Positions 7,218-15,584 are shown, counted from the first letter of the stretch. The stretch is 22,713 nt of DNA from an uncultured Oscillibacter sp. (GCA_910585165.1 CAJUBX010000032.1:1-22713), one strand, 5' to 3'. Translations and numbers: made by a program. Notes: a model not told the origin generated them from the letters alone.

Positions 7218-7235
7218 CTGTTGCGCCTGCAACAG
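7218..7235. promoter_or_regulatory. 18-bp palindrome between divergent genes
   Basis: CTGTTGC-N4-GCAACAG is a perfect inverted repeat with 7-base arms. It lies about 50 bp upstream of the ferritin-like start and about 120 bp upstream of the smsC start. For the minus-strand gene it falls next to where a -35 box would be, since TAGAAT can be read on the minus strand at 7194-7189. It does not resemble a Fur box. A dimeric regulator site is the natural reading. Confidence 0.4.
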
Positions 7236-7286
7236 ATAAGCGGGGCGCTTTTGGGTAAAATGTAGGGGAAATCCCAAGAGACCGCA

Positions 7287-7315
7287 TTGCTTTTTCCGGT
7301 CATATCTGATAGAAT
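7287..7315 (+). promoter_or_regulatory. Promoter of smsC-smsB (extended -10)
   Basis: TTGCTT (7287-7292), a 17-bp spacer, then TAGAAT (7310-7315) preceded by TGA, giving an extended -10 (TGN) element. The smsC start lies 41 bp further down, behind AAAGGAGGA. Confidence 0.65.
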
Positions 7316-7355
7316 ACTGGCCGGAAACGTTTCACATGCAAAGGAGGAAGCCCCC

Positions 7356-8096
7356 ATGCTGGAACTGAAACACCTCAGCTACGCCGTTCATGAGGACGGC
7401 GGGGAGCTGGGCATTTTGAACGATATCTCCCTCACCGTCGGCGACGGGCGGCTGGTGGTCTTCACCGGCCCCAACGGCGGGGGAAAGACCACCCTGGCCA
7501 AAAGCATCATGGGCCTGGTGCGGCCCACCGCCGGGCAGATTCTCTGGAACGGCCGGGACATTACGTCCATGGGCATCACGGAGCGGGCGAAGCTCGGCAT
7601 CAGCTACGGCTTTCAGCAGCCCCCCCGGTTCAAGGGGCTGACGGTCCGGGACCTGCTGACCCTGGCCAGCGGGGATGAAAAGCTCCCCAAGGACCGCTGT
7701 TGCCAGTACCTCACCCGGGTGGGCCTGTGCGCCAACGACTATCTGGACCGGGAGGTGGACGCCTCCCTCTCCGGCGGCGAGGTCAAGCGCATTGAAATCG
7801 CGTCCATCCTGGCGCGGAACGCCGCGCTGATGATTTTTGACGAGCCGGAGGCGGGCATCGACCTGTGGTCCTTCGCCCGGCTGACGGAGACCTTCGAGCA
7901 GCTCCACGCCGCGGGAGGGGCTACCATGATCATCATCTCCCACCAGGAGCGCATCATCTCCCTGGCGGACGAGGTCATCGTGGTAGGGGAGGGGCGGCTC
8001 CGCCACCGGGGGACCCCGGCGGAAATCCTGCCCCGGATTCTGGCGGACACCCTGAGCGGGTGCCCGGTACTGACGAAGGAGGCGATGGCGCAATGA
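7356..8096 (+). CDS. smsC: SufC-like ABC ATPase of a minimal SUF (SMS) system
   Basis: This 246-residue cytosolic ATPase is of the SufC type, which drives Fe-S cluster assembly on a SufB/D scaffold rather than transport. Walker A is GPNGGGKTT (residues 38-46), with Q-loop FQQPPRF (87-93), a feature typical of SufC. The signature is LSGGE (138-142) and Walker B is MIFDEPEAGID (159-169). The switch His is in IIISHQERI. The ATG at 7356 was chosen for AAAGGAGGA about 7 nt upstream; the in-frame ATG 23 codons earlier lies in the promoter. It overlaps smsB by 4 nt. Finding only this ATPase and one SufB/D-type scaffold, with no sufD, sufS or sufU next to them, fits the two-component SMS arrangement of anaerobic bacteria and archaea. 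Confidence 0.9.
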   Translation: MLELKHLSYAVHEDGGELGILNDISLTVGDGRLVVFTGPNGGGKTTLAKSIMGLVRPTAGQILWNGRDITSMGITERAKLGISYGFQQPPRFKGLTVRDLLTLASGDEKLPKDRCCQYLTRVGLCANDYLDREVDASLSGGEVKRIEIASILARNAALMIFDEPEAGIDLWSFARLTETFEQLHAAGGATMIIISHQERIISLADEVIVVGEGRLRHRGTPAEILPRILADTLSGCPVLTKEAMAQ

Positions 8097-9016
8097 TGGA
8101 AACCGAGATTGACCGCAGGCTGCTGGAAAAAATCGCGGACCTGATCGGCAAGCCCGTAGGGGCCTTCAACATCCGCAAGGACTCCGGCTGCGACGGCCGC
8201 CAGTCCACGGAGCATATTGAGATCGCCTCTAAGGAGGACAAGCCCGGCATCGACATCCGCGTCAAGCCCGGCACCGTGGGGGAGACCTGCTATATCCCCG
8301 TGATCATCACGAAGTCCGGCCTCCGGGAGATGGTCTACAACGACTTTTTCATCGGCGAGGGCTGCGACGTGGACATTGTGGCCGGCTGCGGCATCCATAA
8401 CTGCGGCGGGGAGGAGTCCCGCCACGACGGCGTCCACACCTTTTACGTGGGCAAGGGCTCCAAGGTCCGTTACACCGAGAAGCACTACGGCGAGGGCGAC
8501 GGCACCGGAGGCCGGATCATGAATCCGGAGACGGTGGTCTATCTGGAGGAGGGGGCCTCCATTCAGATGGAGACCGTTCAAATCCGGGGCATCGACTCCA
8601 CCAAGCGCACAACTAAAATCGTTTGCGGCAGGGGAGCCGAGGCCGTCGTCACGGAGCGGCTGCTGACCCACGGGGAGCAGACGGCGGAGAGCGACATGGA
8701 GATTATTCTGGACGGCGAGGACTCCAAGGGGCGGGTGATCTCCCGCTCCGTGGCCCAGGACCGATCCGAGCAGGTGTTCTATCCCCGGATGGTGGGCAAC
8801 GCCCAGTGTTTCGGCCATGTCCAGTGTGACTCCATCATCATGGGGGAGGCCAAGATCAAGTCCATCCCCGCCATTACCGCCAACTGCACCGAGGCGCAGC
8901 TGGTTCACGAGGCGGCCATCGGCAAGATTGCCGGGGACCAGCTTTTGAAGCTGGAGACCCTGGGCCTGACTGCGGAGGAGGCCGAGGAATGCATTCTCAA
9001 GGGTTTCCTGGCCTGA
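8093..9016 (+). CDS. smsB: SufB/SufD-like Fe-S scaffold (SMS system)
   Basis: This 307-residue protein is the scaffold partner of the upstream ATPase. The body is rich in short beta-strand repeats, as in the SufB/D beta-helix. It ends with the family's C-terminal signature: EAQLVHEAAIGKIAGDQL, then TLGLTAEEAEECILKGFL, the region that docks onto SufC. At 307 residues it is much shorter than classical SufB (about 465) or SufD (about 430), as expected of the single-scaffold minimal system. Several Cys and His residues (for example GCDVDIVAGCGIHNCGG) are candidates for cluster ligands. Two adjacent ATG codons (8093 and 8096) could start it; the first overlaps the smsC stop. A bidirectional terminator follows directly. 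Confidence 0.88.
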   Translation: MMETEIDRRLLEKIADLIGKPVGAFNIRKDSGCDGRQSTEHIEIASKEDKPGIDIRVKPGTVGETCYIPVIITKSGLREMVYNDFFIGEGCDVDIVAGCGIHNCGGEESRHDGVHTFYVGKGSKVRYTEKHYGEGDGTGGRIMNPETVVYLEEGASIQMETVQIRGIDSTKRTTKIVCGRGAEAVVTERLLTHGEQTAESDMEIILDGEDSKGRVISRSVAQDRSEQVFYPRMVGNAQCFGHVQCDSIIMGEAKIKSIPAITANCTEAQLVHEAAIGKIAGDQLLKLETLGLTAEEAEECILKGFLA

Positions 9017-9031
9017 GAGGAAACAACAGAG

Positions 9032-9064
9032 AAAAGCCCCGCCGGCGGCGGGGCTTTTTCGTTT

Positions 9065-9066
<2 letters not shown>
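9032..9066. terminator. Bidirectional intrinsic terminator (smsB / rpoD)
   Basis: GCCCCGCC (9036-9043), loop GGC, GGCGGGGC (9047-9054), followed on the plus strand by TTTTTCGTTTTT. On the minus strand the hairpin is followed by TTTT, and it lies 6 nt beyond the rpoD stop codon, so it can end both convergent transcripts. Confidence 0.9.
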
Positions 9067-10469
<1,403 letters not shown>

Positions 10470-10477
<8 letters not shown>

Positions 10478-12248
10478 TCCGTTTTTCTCCCTTATTCGTT
10501 TTTTTATATTTTTCTACAGCTGCCAGTAAAGGGTCCGTTTTATCACTGGAGCGCCGTTCTTTTTGAATATTGCTTATGTAATCCTGCAAAGCCTTCTGCC
10601 GGTTCTGGGGCGATTCCGGCGACTGGCAGAAGGAGGCCACGTGATTCATCTCATCCTGGGACAGCGCCCCGGCCAGAGCGCCCAGCGTTACTTTCTGGCC
10701 GCCCTCCTTGGCCCGCCACAGCAGGGAAAAGATCCGTCCCAGAAGGGGAGAGGAGAAATCCTCCTCTTTTAATGGCGGCTGGGAGGAGAAAAGCCCGTCG
10801 TCCAGCAGGAGAAGCCGTATTACCCCCTGCTCCGCCAAAGCGGAGGACAGGTTTTCATAGCGCAAAGAGCGGTCTTTTGGCTGGAGCTGCGCGGCAGGAT
10901 TCAAATTTTTCCGCAGCTCTGCCCGGTCCTCTTTGCGCAGGCGCTGCTTTCTTGCTTTTTCAACGTCGATTTTGATGGCCTGGGGAGTAATGCGGGCGGT
11001 CTCGGCGGCCCGGGCGGCGTAGATTTCCCGCTCCGCCTCGTTGGGAAGAGAGGCCAGCAGGGCGCTGATTTCTCCGCTGTAGGCAACCCGCTGTTCGTCG
11101 CTTTCCAGGTCGTATTTCCCGGCGATTTGGGCCATGCGGAATTCCACGCCGTTCTCGCTGCCGCTGAGCAGGCGCTCAAAGGCGGCGGGGCCCTGGTTTT
11201 TGATGAAGTCGTCGGCGTCCTGCTTCACCAGCTCTCCCTCCGCCGTCCGCCGCCGGGGAAGCTGGAGGACTTTGACGGAGAATTCGGAGCCGCTGAGCAG
11301 CTGCAAGGCCCGCTCCGTGGCGATTTTCCCGGCGCTGTCGTTGTCGTAGCACAGCACCAGCTCCTTGGTGAAGCGGGAGAGGAGGCGGATCTGCTCCGGG
11401 GTCAGGGCGGTGCCCATGGAGGCCACGGCATTGTCGAAGCCCGCCTGGTGGAGGGTGACGATATCCAGGTTTCCCTCACAGAGAATGATGCCCCGCCGCT
11501 TGGACTTCTTCGCCAGGTTCAGCCCGTAGAGAACCCGCCGCTTGCTGTACACGGGGGTTTCCGACGAGTTCATATATTTGGGCTCGGACTTGTCCAGCAC
11601 CCGGCTGCCGAAGGCCACCACGTCTCCCCGGGTGTCGATGACCGGGAGCATGAGGCGGTTTCGGAACTTGTCGTAAAACCCACCTTTCTTGTTATCCACA
11701 ATCAGCCCCGCCGAGAGAAGCTCCGCCTTGCTGTAGCCCTTGGCGGTCATCTCATTCAGCAGCACATCCCAGGCGTCCAGAGAGGCCCCCATGCCGAAAT
11801 TCACGGCGGTGGCCTTTCGAATCTGCCGCCGGTCCAGGTAGTCCTGCACAGCCCGCCCCTCCGGCTGCTGGAGGAGGCGGTAGTAAAACCGGGCGGCGTC
11901 CCGGTTCAGCTCCAAAAGGCGCTGGCGGCGGCGCCCGGCTTCCCGGTCGCCCTCCTCCTCCGGAACCTCCAGCCCCGCCCGCTTGGCCAGGAACCGCACC
12001 GCATCCGGAAAGGGGAGGTTCTCCTCCTCCATGATGAAGTTGATGACCCCGCCGCCCCGCTTGCAGCCGAAGCAGTAGTAAATCTGCTTGTCCGGAGAGA
12101 CGGAGAAAGAGCCCGTCTTCTCGCTGTGAAAGGGACAAAGGCCAAAGAGGTTGGAGCCCCTGCGGGTCAGCTGAACATAGCTGCCCACCACGTCCACAAT
12201 GTCGCACCGGGCGGTCAGCTCGTCCATAAAGCTCTGGGGAAACGCCAT
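10470..12248 (-). CDS. dnaG: DNA primase
   Basis: This 592-residue primase synthesises RNA primers at the replication fork. The N-terminal CHC2 zinc finger is complete: C38, H41, C59 and C62 in FGLCPFH and YYCFGCKRGG. The Toprim domain shows CEGNLDIVTLHQAGF (257 onward; E258 is the catalytic Glu) and YDNDSAG (301-307; D302 and D304 bind metal). The last 130 residues form the variable helicase-binding region that contacts DnaB. Length matches Firmicutes DnaG. An in-frame ATG 11 codons upstream was rejected because AAAGGAGGGG lies about 8 nt before the ATG at 12248. It is first in the operon with rpoD and overlaps it by 8 nt; rpsU or dgt, often found upstream, is absent here. Confidence 0.97.
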
Positions 12249-12292
12249 GGCCCGTCCCCTCCTTTCGGTCAGTTTAGCCAAAATATGCTCTC

Positions 12293-12322
12293 GTCATACC
12301 GAAAAAGTGAGGATGCCGGCAA
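12293..12322 (-). promoter_or_regulatory. Weak candidate promoter for dnaG-rpoD
   Basis: On the minus strand TTGCCG (12322-12317) and TATGAC (12298-12293) are separated by 18 bp, 45 bp upstream of the dnaG start. Both boxes are imperfect. A second AT-rich stretch further upstream (TATATAAGAATAT around 12350) is an alternative. Confidence 0.35.
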
Positions 12323-12415
12323 AGGCGGATTTTCCGGTGATATTCTTATATACGCCGCATCTGGTGGATTTCCTCTTTTTTCTTCGATATTTTTTGAAAA
12401 TTTTCCGACGGGGAC

Positions 12416-12444
12416 TTTACAGGCCGGAAAGAAGCGCTTAAAAT
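12416..12444 (+). promoter_or_regulatory. Promoter of the phosphopantetheinyl transferase gene
   Basis: TTTACA (12416-12421), 17-bp spacer, TAAAAT (12439-12444). The start codon at 12476 follows 31 bp later behind GGAAGGAGG. Confidence 0.65.
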
Positions 12445-12475
12445 AGAAAAAAGAAACAGAGGAAGGAGGACTGCC

Positions 12476-13075
12476 ATGCCCATTGAATTGTGGACTGCCC
12501 GGATGGAGCGTCCCCTGTCGGATTCGGAGCGGGAGGCCATTTTGCCGCTGGTGCCCCCGGCCCGCCGGGAGCGGCTTTTGCGCATGCAGGAAGTGAAGAA
12601 GCAGAGGGAGCCTCTGTGCGCTTATTTGATTTTATGCCTGGCCCTGCGGCAGAAGTACGGCTGGAAGGCGCTGCCGGAGGTTTCCCTGGGCCGGTTGGGC
12701 AAGCCCTTCTTCCCGGAGTACCCGGAGGTGCAGTTCAATATCAGCCACTCCAACGGCGCGGTGCTGGTGGGGGTTTCGGACCAGGCCATCGGCGTGGACA
12801 TCGAGCGCATTCGTCCGATGGGGCAGAGGATGATGGTCCGCATGGCCCGCGTAAGCACGGAGGAGGCGTTTTTTCAGAGCTGGGTCCGCCGGGAGGCCCG
12901 GGCCAAGCGGAGCGGGGAAGGCGTGGGCACCATCATGCGTTCCGAGTCGCCCCTTCAGCCGGGGGAATACTACTATCCACTGGATACCTTCCCCGGCTAC
13001 GCCGCAGGCGTCGCCACCCGCAGCAAGGACCTGCCGGGGAAGCTTCACCGCTATTCTCTGGACGATATGCTTTAA
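12476..13075 (+). CDS. 4'-phosphopantetheinyl transferase superfamily protein
   Basis: This 199-residue enzyme transfers the phosphopantetheine arm of coenzyme A to a Ser of carrier proteins (fatty acid, polyketide or peptide synthesis). The Sfp-type motifs are present: FNISHSNGAVLVGVS (88-101), then GVDIERI (106-112), where D108 and E110 bind Mg. The final motif WVRREARAK (136-144) fits WxxKEAxxK with Arg in place of the first Lys. It is slightly short for an Sfp-type enzyme (about 220-230). GGAAGGAGG lies 7 nt before the ATG. It is divergent from dnaG and has no carrier-protein or synthase gene beside it, so it may serve the fatty-acid acyl carrier protein or a remote cluster. Family call strong; substrate open. 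Confidence 0.85.
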   Translation: MPIELWTARMERPLSDSEREAILPLVPPARRERLLRMQEVKKQREPLCAYLILCLALRQKYGWKALPEVSLGRLGKPFFPEYPEVQFNISHSNGAVLVGVSDQAIGVDIERIRPMGQRMMVRMARVSTEEAFFQSWVRREARAKRSGEGVGTIMRSESPLQPGEYYYPLDTFPGYAAGVATRSKDLPGKLHRYSLDDML

Positions 13076-13080
13076 AGGAA

Positions 13081-13105
13081 GGGCAGGGGAGAGAGTCCCC
13101 TGCCT
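13081..13105 (+). terminator. Hairpin 1: terminator-like repeat copy A
   Basis: GGCAGGGGA and TCCCCTGCC (9-bp perfect stem) around loop GAGAG, 6 nt after the transferase stop codon. There is no T-run after it, so as it stands it is a poor intrinsic terminator. The same 25 bases recur at 13268-13292 with a T-run. Confidence 0.7.
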
Positions 13106-13154
13106 CAGGCTGTCGAGAAACCTGTAAGAGCCGTTCAACGGGAAGGAAGGGTGT

Positions 13155-13185
13155 GTGCGGGAAACCCAGGAAGGGTTTCCTGCAC
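13155..13185. repeat. Hairpin 2 (13-bp stem)
   Basis: Arms 13155-13167 and 13173-13185 (core GGGAAACCC and GGGTTTCC) pair over 13 bp with one G-T wobble around the loop AGGAA. It lies in the noncoding gap between the phosphopantetheinyl transferase and sigma factor genes. Confidence 0.7.
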
Positions 13186-13197
13186 CATTGAAATCCT

Positions 13198-13231
13198 AAA
13201 TTTTCAGAACTTCAAAAAGTTCTGAAAATTT
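13198..13231. repeat. Hairpin 3 (15-bp perfect stem)
   Basis: AAATTTTCAGAACTT (13198-13212) and its exact complement (13217-13231) flank loop CAAA. It is strikingly AT-rich against the surrounding GC-rich DNA. Confidence 0.8.
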
Positions 13232-13235
13232 ATAG

Positions 13236-13267
13236 CAGCTTGTCGAAAAGGCTTTTTCGACAAGCTG
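13236..13267. repeat. Hairpin 4 (14-bp perfect stem)
   Basis: CAGCTTGTCGAAAA (13236-13249) and its exact complement (13254-13267) flank the loop GGCT. It directly abuts hairpin 5. Confidence 0.8.
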
Positions 13268-13300
13268 GGGCAGGGGAGAGAGTCCCCTGCCTGTTTTTTT
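13268..13300 (+). terminator. Hairpin 5: intrinsic terminator, repeat copy B
   Basis: The same 25 bases as copy A (GGCAGGGGA, loop GAGAG, TCCCCTGCC), here followed by TGTTTTTTT, a good U-tract. This is the likely true end of the phosphopantetheinyl transferase transcript and insulates the sigma factor operon. Confidence 0.85.
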
Positions 13301-13309
13301 GCCCGGACC

Positions 13310-13336
13310 TGCAACCAAAGGCCCCTGTTTTCCGAC
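13310..13336 (+). promoter_or_regulatory. Candidate ECF-type autoregulatory promoter
   Basis: TGCAACC (13310-13316) and CGAC (13333-13336) are spaced like ECF promoters (consensus TGAAAC, about 16-17 bp, CGTA/CGTC), 40 bp upstream of the ECF sigma gene. An overlapping CTATATAA has no matching sigma-A -35 box. Confidence 0.35.
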
Positions 13337-13376
13337 TATATAAGTGAAAGCAGCTTTCAAAGGAGGGCTCCACGTC

Positions 13377-13928
13377 ATGGAGGACAAGGACATCATTGCC
13401 CTGTACTGGGCGCGGTCGGAGGAGGCCGTCCGCCGGACGGCGGAAAAATACAGCGCGTACTGCGCCCAAATCATACGGCGGGTGCTGGGGGACGGCCGGG
13501 ACGCGGAGGAGTGCCTCAACGACACCTGGTTCGGGGCCTGGAACGCCATGCCGCCCCAAAAGCCCGCCCGTCTCCCGCCCTTTCTGGGGCGCATTGCCCG
13601 GAACACGGCTCTGGACCGCTACGACTACAACAGCGCCCAGCGGCGGGGAAGCGGGTTTGAGGCGGTGCTGGAGGAGCTGGCGGACTGCGCAGGCGGCATG
13701 CCCCTGGAGGAGGATTTCGACCTCCGCCGCCTGGGGGAGGCCATCTCCGCGTTTTTGGACGGGGCGGCCCCGGCGGCCCGGCTGGTGTTTCTGCGGCGGT
13801 ACTGGTACTGCGACAGCGTGGCCGAAATTGCCGCCGGGACGGGGTTCAGTCAATCCAAAGTGAAATCCCTGCTCCACAGGACCCGGAAGGGCCTGCGGGA
13901 GCACCTTGAAAAGGAGGGCTATTTATGA
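13377..13928 (+). CDS. ECF-type RNA polymerase sigma factor
   Basis: This 183-residue protein has the two-domain layout of group 4 sigma factors. Region 2 spans about residues 12-85 (RTAEKYSAYCAQIIRRVLGD, AEECLNDTWFGAWNAM, PPFLGRIARNTALDRY). Region 4 is a C-terminal helix-turn-helix (LVFLRRYWYCDSVAEIAAGT, then FSQSKVKSLLHRTRKGLREHL). Regions 1 and 3 are absent, as expected. The ATG at 13377 follows AAAGGAGGG by about 9 nt; an in-frame ATG 11 codons earlier was rejected. The stop overlaps the next gene as ATGA, so sigma factor and membrane partner are made in a coupled way, as is usual for sigma/anti-sigma pairs. Its regulon and signal are unknown. Confidence 0.92.
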   Translation: MEDKDIIALYWARSEEAVRRTAEKYSAYCAQIIRRVLGDGRDAEECLNDTWFGAWNAMPPQKPARLPPFLGRIARNTALDRYDYNSAQRRGSGFEAVLEELADCAGGMPLEEDFDLRRLGEAISAFLDGAAPAARLVFLRRYWYCDSVAEIAAGTGFSQSKVKSLLHRTRKGLREHLEKEGYL

Positions 13929-14995
13929 CACGAGAGGATTTGTTCCGCGCCGTCGGGGAGGTCCGGGAGGACCAGATCGAGGCGGCGGAAACCGTAAAAA
14001 AGCGGCCTCGCTCCTGGCGGAGTCTGGGAGCGCTGGCGGCCTGCCTGGCGCTGGTAGTCGCGGCAGCCGTTCCCTGGATGGGGGAACAGCTGAAATGGAG
14101 GGCCGTCGAACAGGGCTTCAGGCCGGGCGTTATTGAAAAAGTGGAAAGCGGCGGCGCGGACGCGGGAGGCGGCGGAGCTTCCGCCGGAGGTTCCGGGGAT
14201 ATAGACGGCTCCGACTACTGGACAGACGATCCGGCCCGGCCCCCGCATCCCGGCTGGTCCGTCGGCGTAGAGATCGGCCAGCTGTCCGGCCCGGGAAACG
14301 GCGAAACTATGGTAGGCATGTCCTCCTGCCTCGCCTGGATGTCCCCGGAGGAGATTTTTGCCCAGGATACGGCGATCTTCCGGGGGACTGTCCGGGAAGT
14401 GCATTATTTCCTTGTGGAGCCGGACTCCGGGGGCATGGAGCGCTATTACACCCGGGCGGTGGTGGAGGTCACGGATTCCATCCGGGGCGGCCTTGCGGAA
14501 GGGGAGGCGGCCAGCCTTCTCTGGCTGGGGGCCAGGGGCTATATGGCCACCTCCATCTCCGGGGTGCTGGACAGCCTGGACGTGGGGGACGAGGCCGTTT
14601 TCATGCCTATTCCCACCAGCCGGGATACGGTCTGGGAGGAAGGAAACGACAGCTTCTGCTACGCCGACGTGGCGGATTTCTATCTGAGCGAGGGACAGCG
14701 CTATGTCTTCGCGGACACGGCGGAAGGGCTGGCCTTTGACCGGGGCGTGTATGAGGAAATGGCGGACGTGGAGACCCTGGACGGCGTGGCGGCCTATATC
14801 CGGGCATTCTTAGGGAAGGCCTCGGAAACCGATCCTCCGGAGGACCCGGAACGCGCCCGGCCGGCGGCGGTTCCCGTAAAGCCCCAGGCGGAGCCCGCGG
14901 AGACCCGGCAGGCGTTCCAAGAGGAGCCCGGTTATTTCCCCGAAGGTCCCGCCGGGGCCCTGGAGCTTCCCGGCGGCGCGTTTGTGTCAGAATAA
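13925..14995 (+). CDS. Single-pass membrane protein, probable anti-sigma factor
   Basis: This 356-residue protein follows the ECF sigma gene with a 4-nt overlap. Residues 1-32 are a short charged cytosolic segment (MTREDLFRAVGEVREDQIEA), followed by one membrane helix (about 33-51, LGALAACLALVVAAAVPW). The remaining 300 residues are predicted to be outside the cell. They contain a Gly-rich linker (about 76-92), a central beta-rich domain (about 120-290, including YYTRAVVEVTDSIRGGL and YVFADTAEGLAFDRG), and a Pro/Glu-rich tail. There is no zinc-binding HxxxCxxC anti-sigma motif. The role as sigma-binding sensor is inferred from the overlap, topology and known habit of ECF operons. The extracellular domain matches nothing I recognise. 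Confidence 0.65.
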   Translation: MTREDLFRAVGEVREDQIEAAETVKKRPRSWRSLGALAACLALVVAAAVPWMGEQLKWRAVEQGFRPGVIEKVESGGADAGGGGASAGGSGDIDGSDYWTDDPARPPHPGWSVGVEIGQLSGPGNGETMVGMSSCLAWMSPEEIFAQDTAIFRGTVREVHYFLVEPDSGGMERYYTRAVVEVTDSIRGGLAEGEAASLLWLGARGYMATSISGVLDSLDVGDEAVFMPIPTSRDTVWEEGNDSFCYADVADFYLSEGQRYVFADTAEGLAFDRGVYEEMADVETLDGVAAYIRAFLGKASETDPPEDPERARPAAVPVKPQAEPAETRQAFQEEPGYFPEGPAGALELPGGAFVSE

Positions 14996-15060
14996 AAAGA
15001 ACGTCTGTCCCAAAGCTCCCGGCAGGGTTTCGCCGCTGGCGGCAAAAGTCGTTCAGGTTC

Positions 15061-15093
15061 GTTTTTCATGACGGCATGCGGGTCATGAAAAAC
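15061..15093. repeat. Hairpin 1 of a second intergenic array
   Basis: GTTTTTCATGAC (15061-15072) and its exact complement (15082-15093) flank a 9-base loop, 66 bases after the anti-sigma-like gene's stop. Confidence 0.65.
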
Positions 15094-15117
15094 TTCCCTC
15101 TGTTCTGAAGTGTGCGG

Positions 15118-15155
15118 AGCGGCCCCGTCTGTCAAAGGCAGACGGGGCCGCTTTG
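15118..15155. terminator. Terminator-like hairpin between convergent genes
   Basis: AGCGGCCCCGTCTG (15118-15131) and its exact complement (15139-15152) around TCAAAGG form a 14-bp GC-rich stem followed by TTTG on the plus strand. It probably ends the sigma/anti-sigma transcript, though the U-tract is short. Confidence 0.7.
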
Positions 15156-15160
15156 TGCAC

Positions 15161-15206
15161 GGAAAAACTGCAATTTTCCCTCGTCCAAAATCCGCAGATT
15201 TTGGAC
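15161..15206. repeat. Two further hairpins downstream of the HIT gene
   Basis: GGAAAA (15161-15166) pairs with TTTTCC (15174-15179). GTCCAAAATC (15183-15192) pairs with its exact complement (15197-15206) around CGCA. On the minus strand the second lies 11 nt past the HIT gene stop and may serve as its terminator, though no clean T-run follows. Confidence 0.55.
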
Positions 15207-15217
15207 AGAGCTGCGTT

Positions 15218-15556
15218 TCAGCCCGGAGGCCAGGTCATATCCCGCCCGGAGAGGACGTGGAAGTGCAGGTGGAAGACGCTTTGGCCCGCCTGCTCCCCGA
15301 TGTTGGAGACCACGCGGTAGCTCTCCAGCCCCAGTTCCCTGGAGAGCTTGGCAATGACCTCGAAGATATGGGCCACAACGCCGCTGTTGTCCGCCGTCAC
15401 CTCAGAGACAGACCCGATGTGGGCCTTGGGGATTACCAGAAAGTGGGTGGGCGCCTGGGGGGCGATGTCGTGGAAGGCATAGCAGACTTCGTCCTCGTAG
15501 ACCTTGGAGCTTGGAATCTCCCCGGCGGCGATTTTGCAGAACAGGCAGTCGGACAT
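15218..15556 (-). CDS. HIT family hydrolase (HINT-like)
   Basis: This 112-residue protein is a histidine-triad nucleotide-binding hydrolase of the HINT branch, which cleaves nucleoside phosphoramidates and acyl-adenylates such as aminoacyl-AMP. The triad HLHFH (96-100; H96, H98 and H100) follows QSVF. The N-terminal CLFCKI knuckle (C4, C7) is typical, with H38 and H46 in the conserved THFLVIPKAHI block. Length is standard. AAAGGAGG lies directly upstream of the ATG at 15556. It is the last gene of the alaS operon, which is suggestive because HINT proteins act on aminoacyl adenylates, the intermediate made by AlaRS. Confidence 0.95.
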   Translation of the reverse strand: MSDCLFCKIAAGEIPSSKVYEDEVCYAFHDIAPQAPTHFLVIPKAHIGSVSEVTADNSGVVAHIFEVIAKLSRELGLESYRVVSNIGEQAGQSVFHLHFHVLSGRDMTWPPG

Positions 15557-15584
15557 AAAAAACCTCCTTTGTTGTAAACCGGAT

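Noticed and set aside
7739..8908. Long minus-strand ORF over smsB
   Set aside because: Shadow of the SufB/D coding frame; no known domain.
11127..12446. 439-codon plus-strand ORF opposite dnaG
   Set aside because: Mirror of a certain gene; also continues through the divergent promoter region.
13076..13376. Possible tRNA or CRISPR in the gap with repeated sequence
   Set aside because: No cloverleaf or TψC-like loop, and the repeats are palindromes of different sequence rather than regularly spaced direct repeats.
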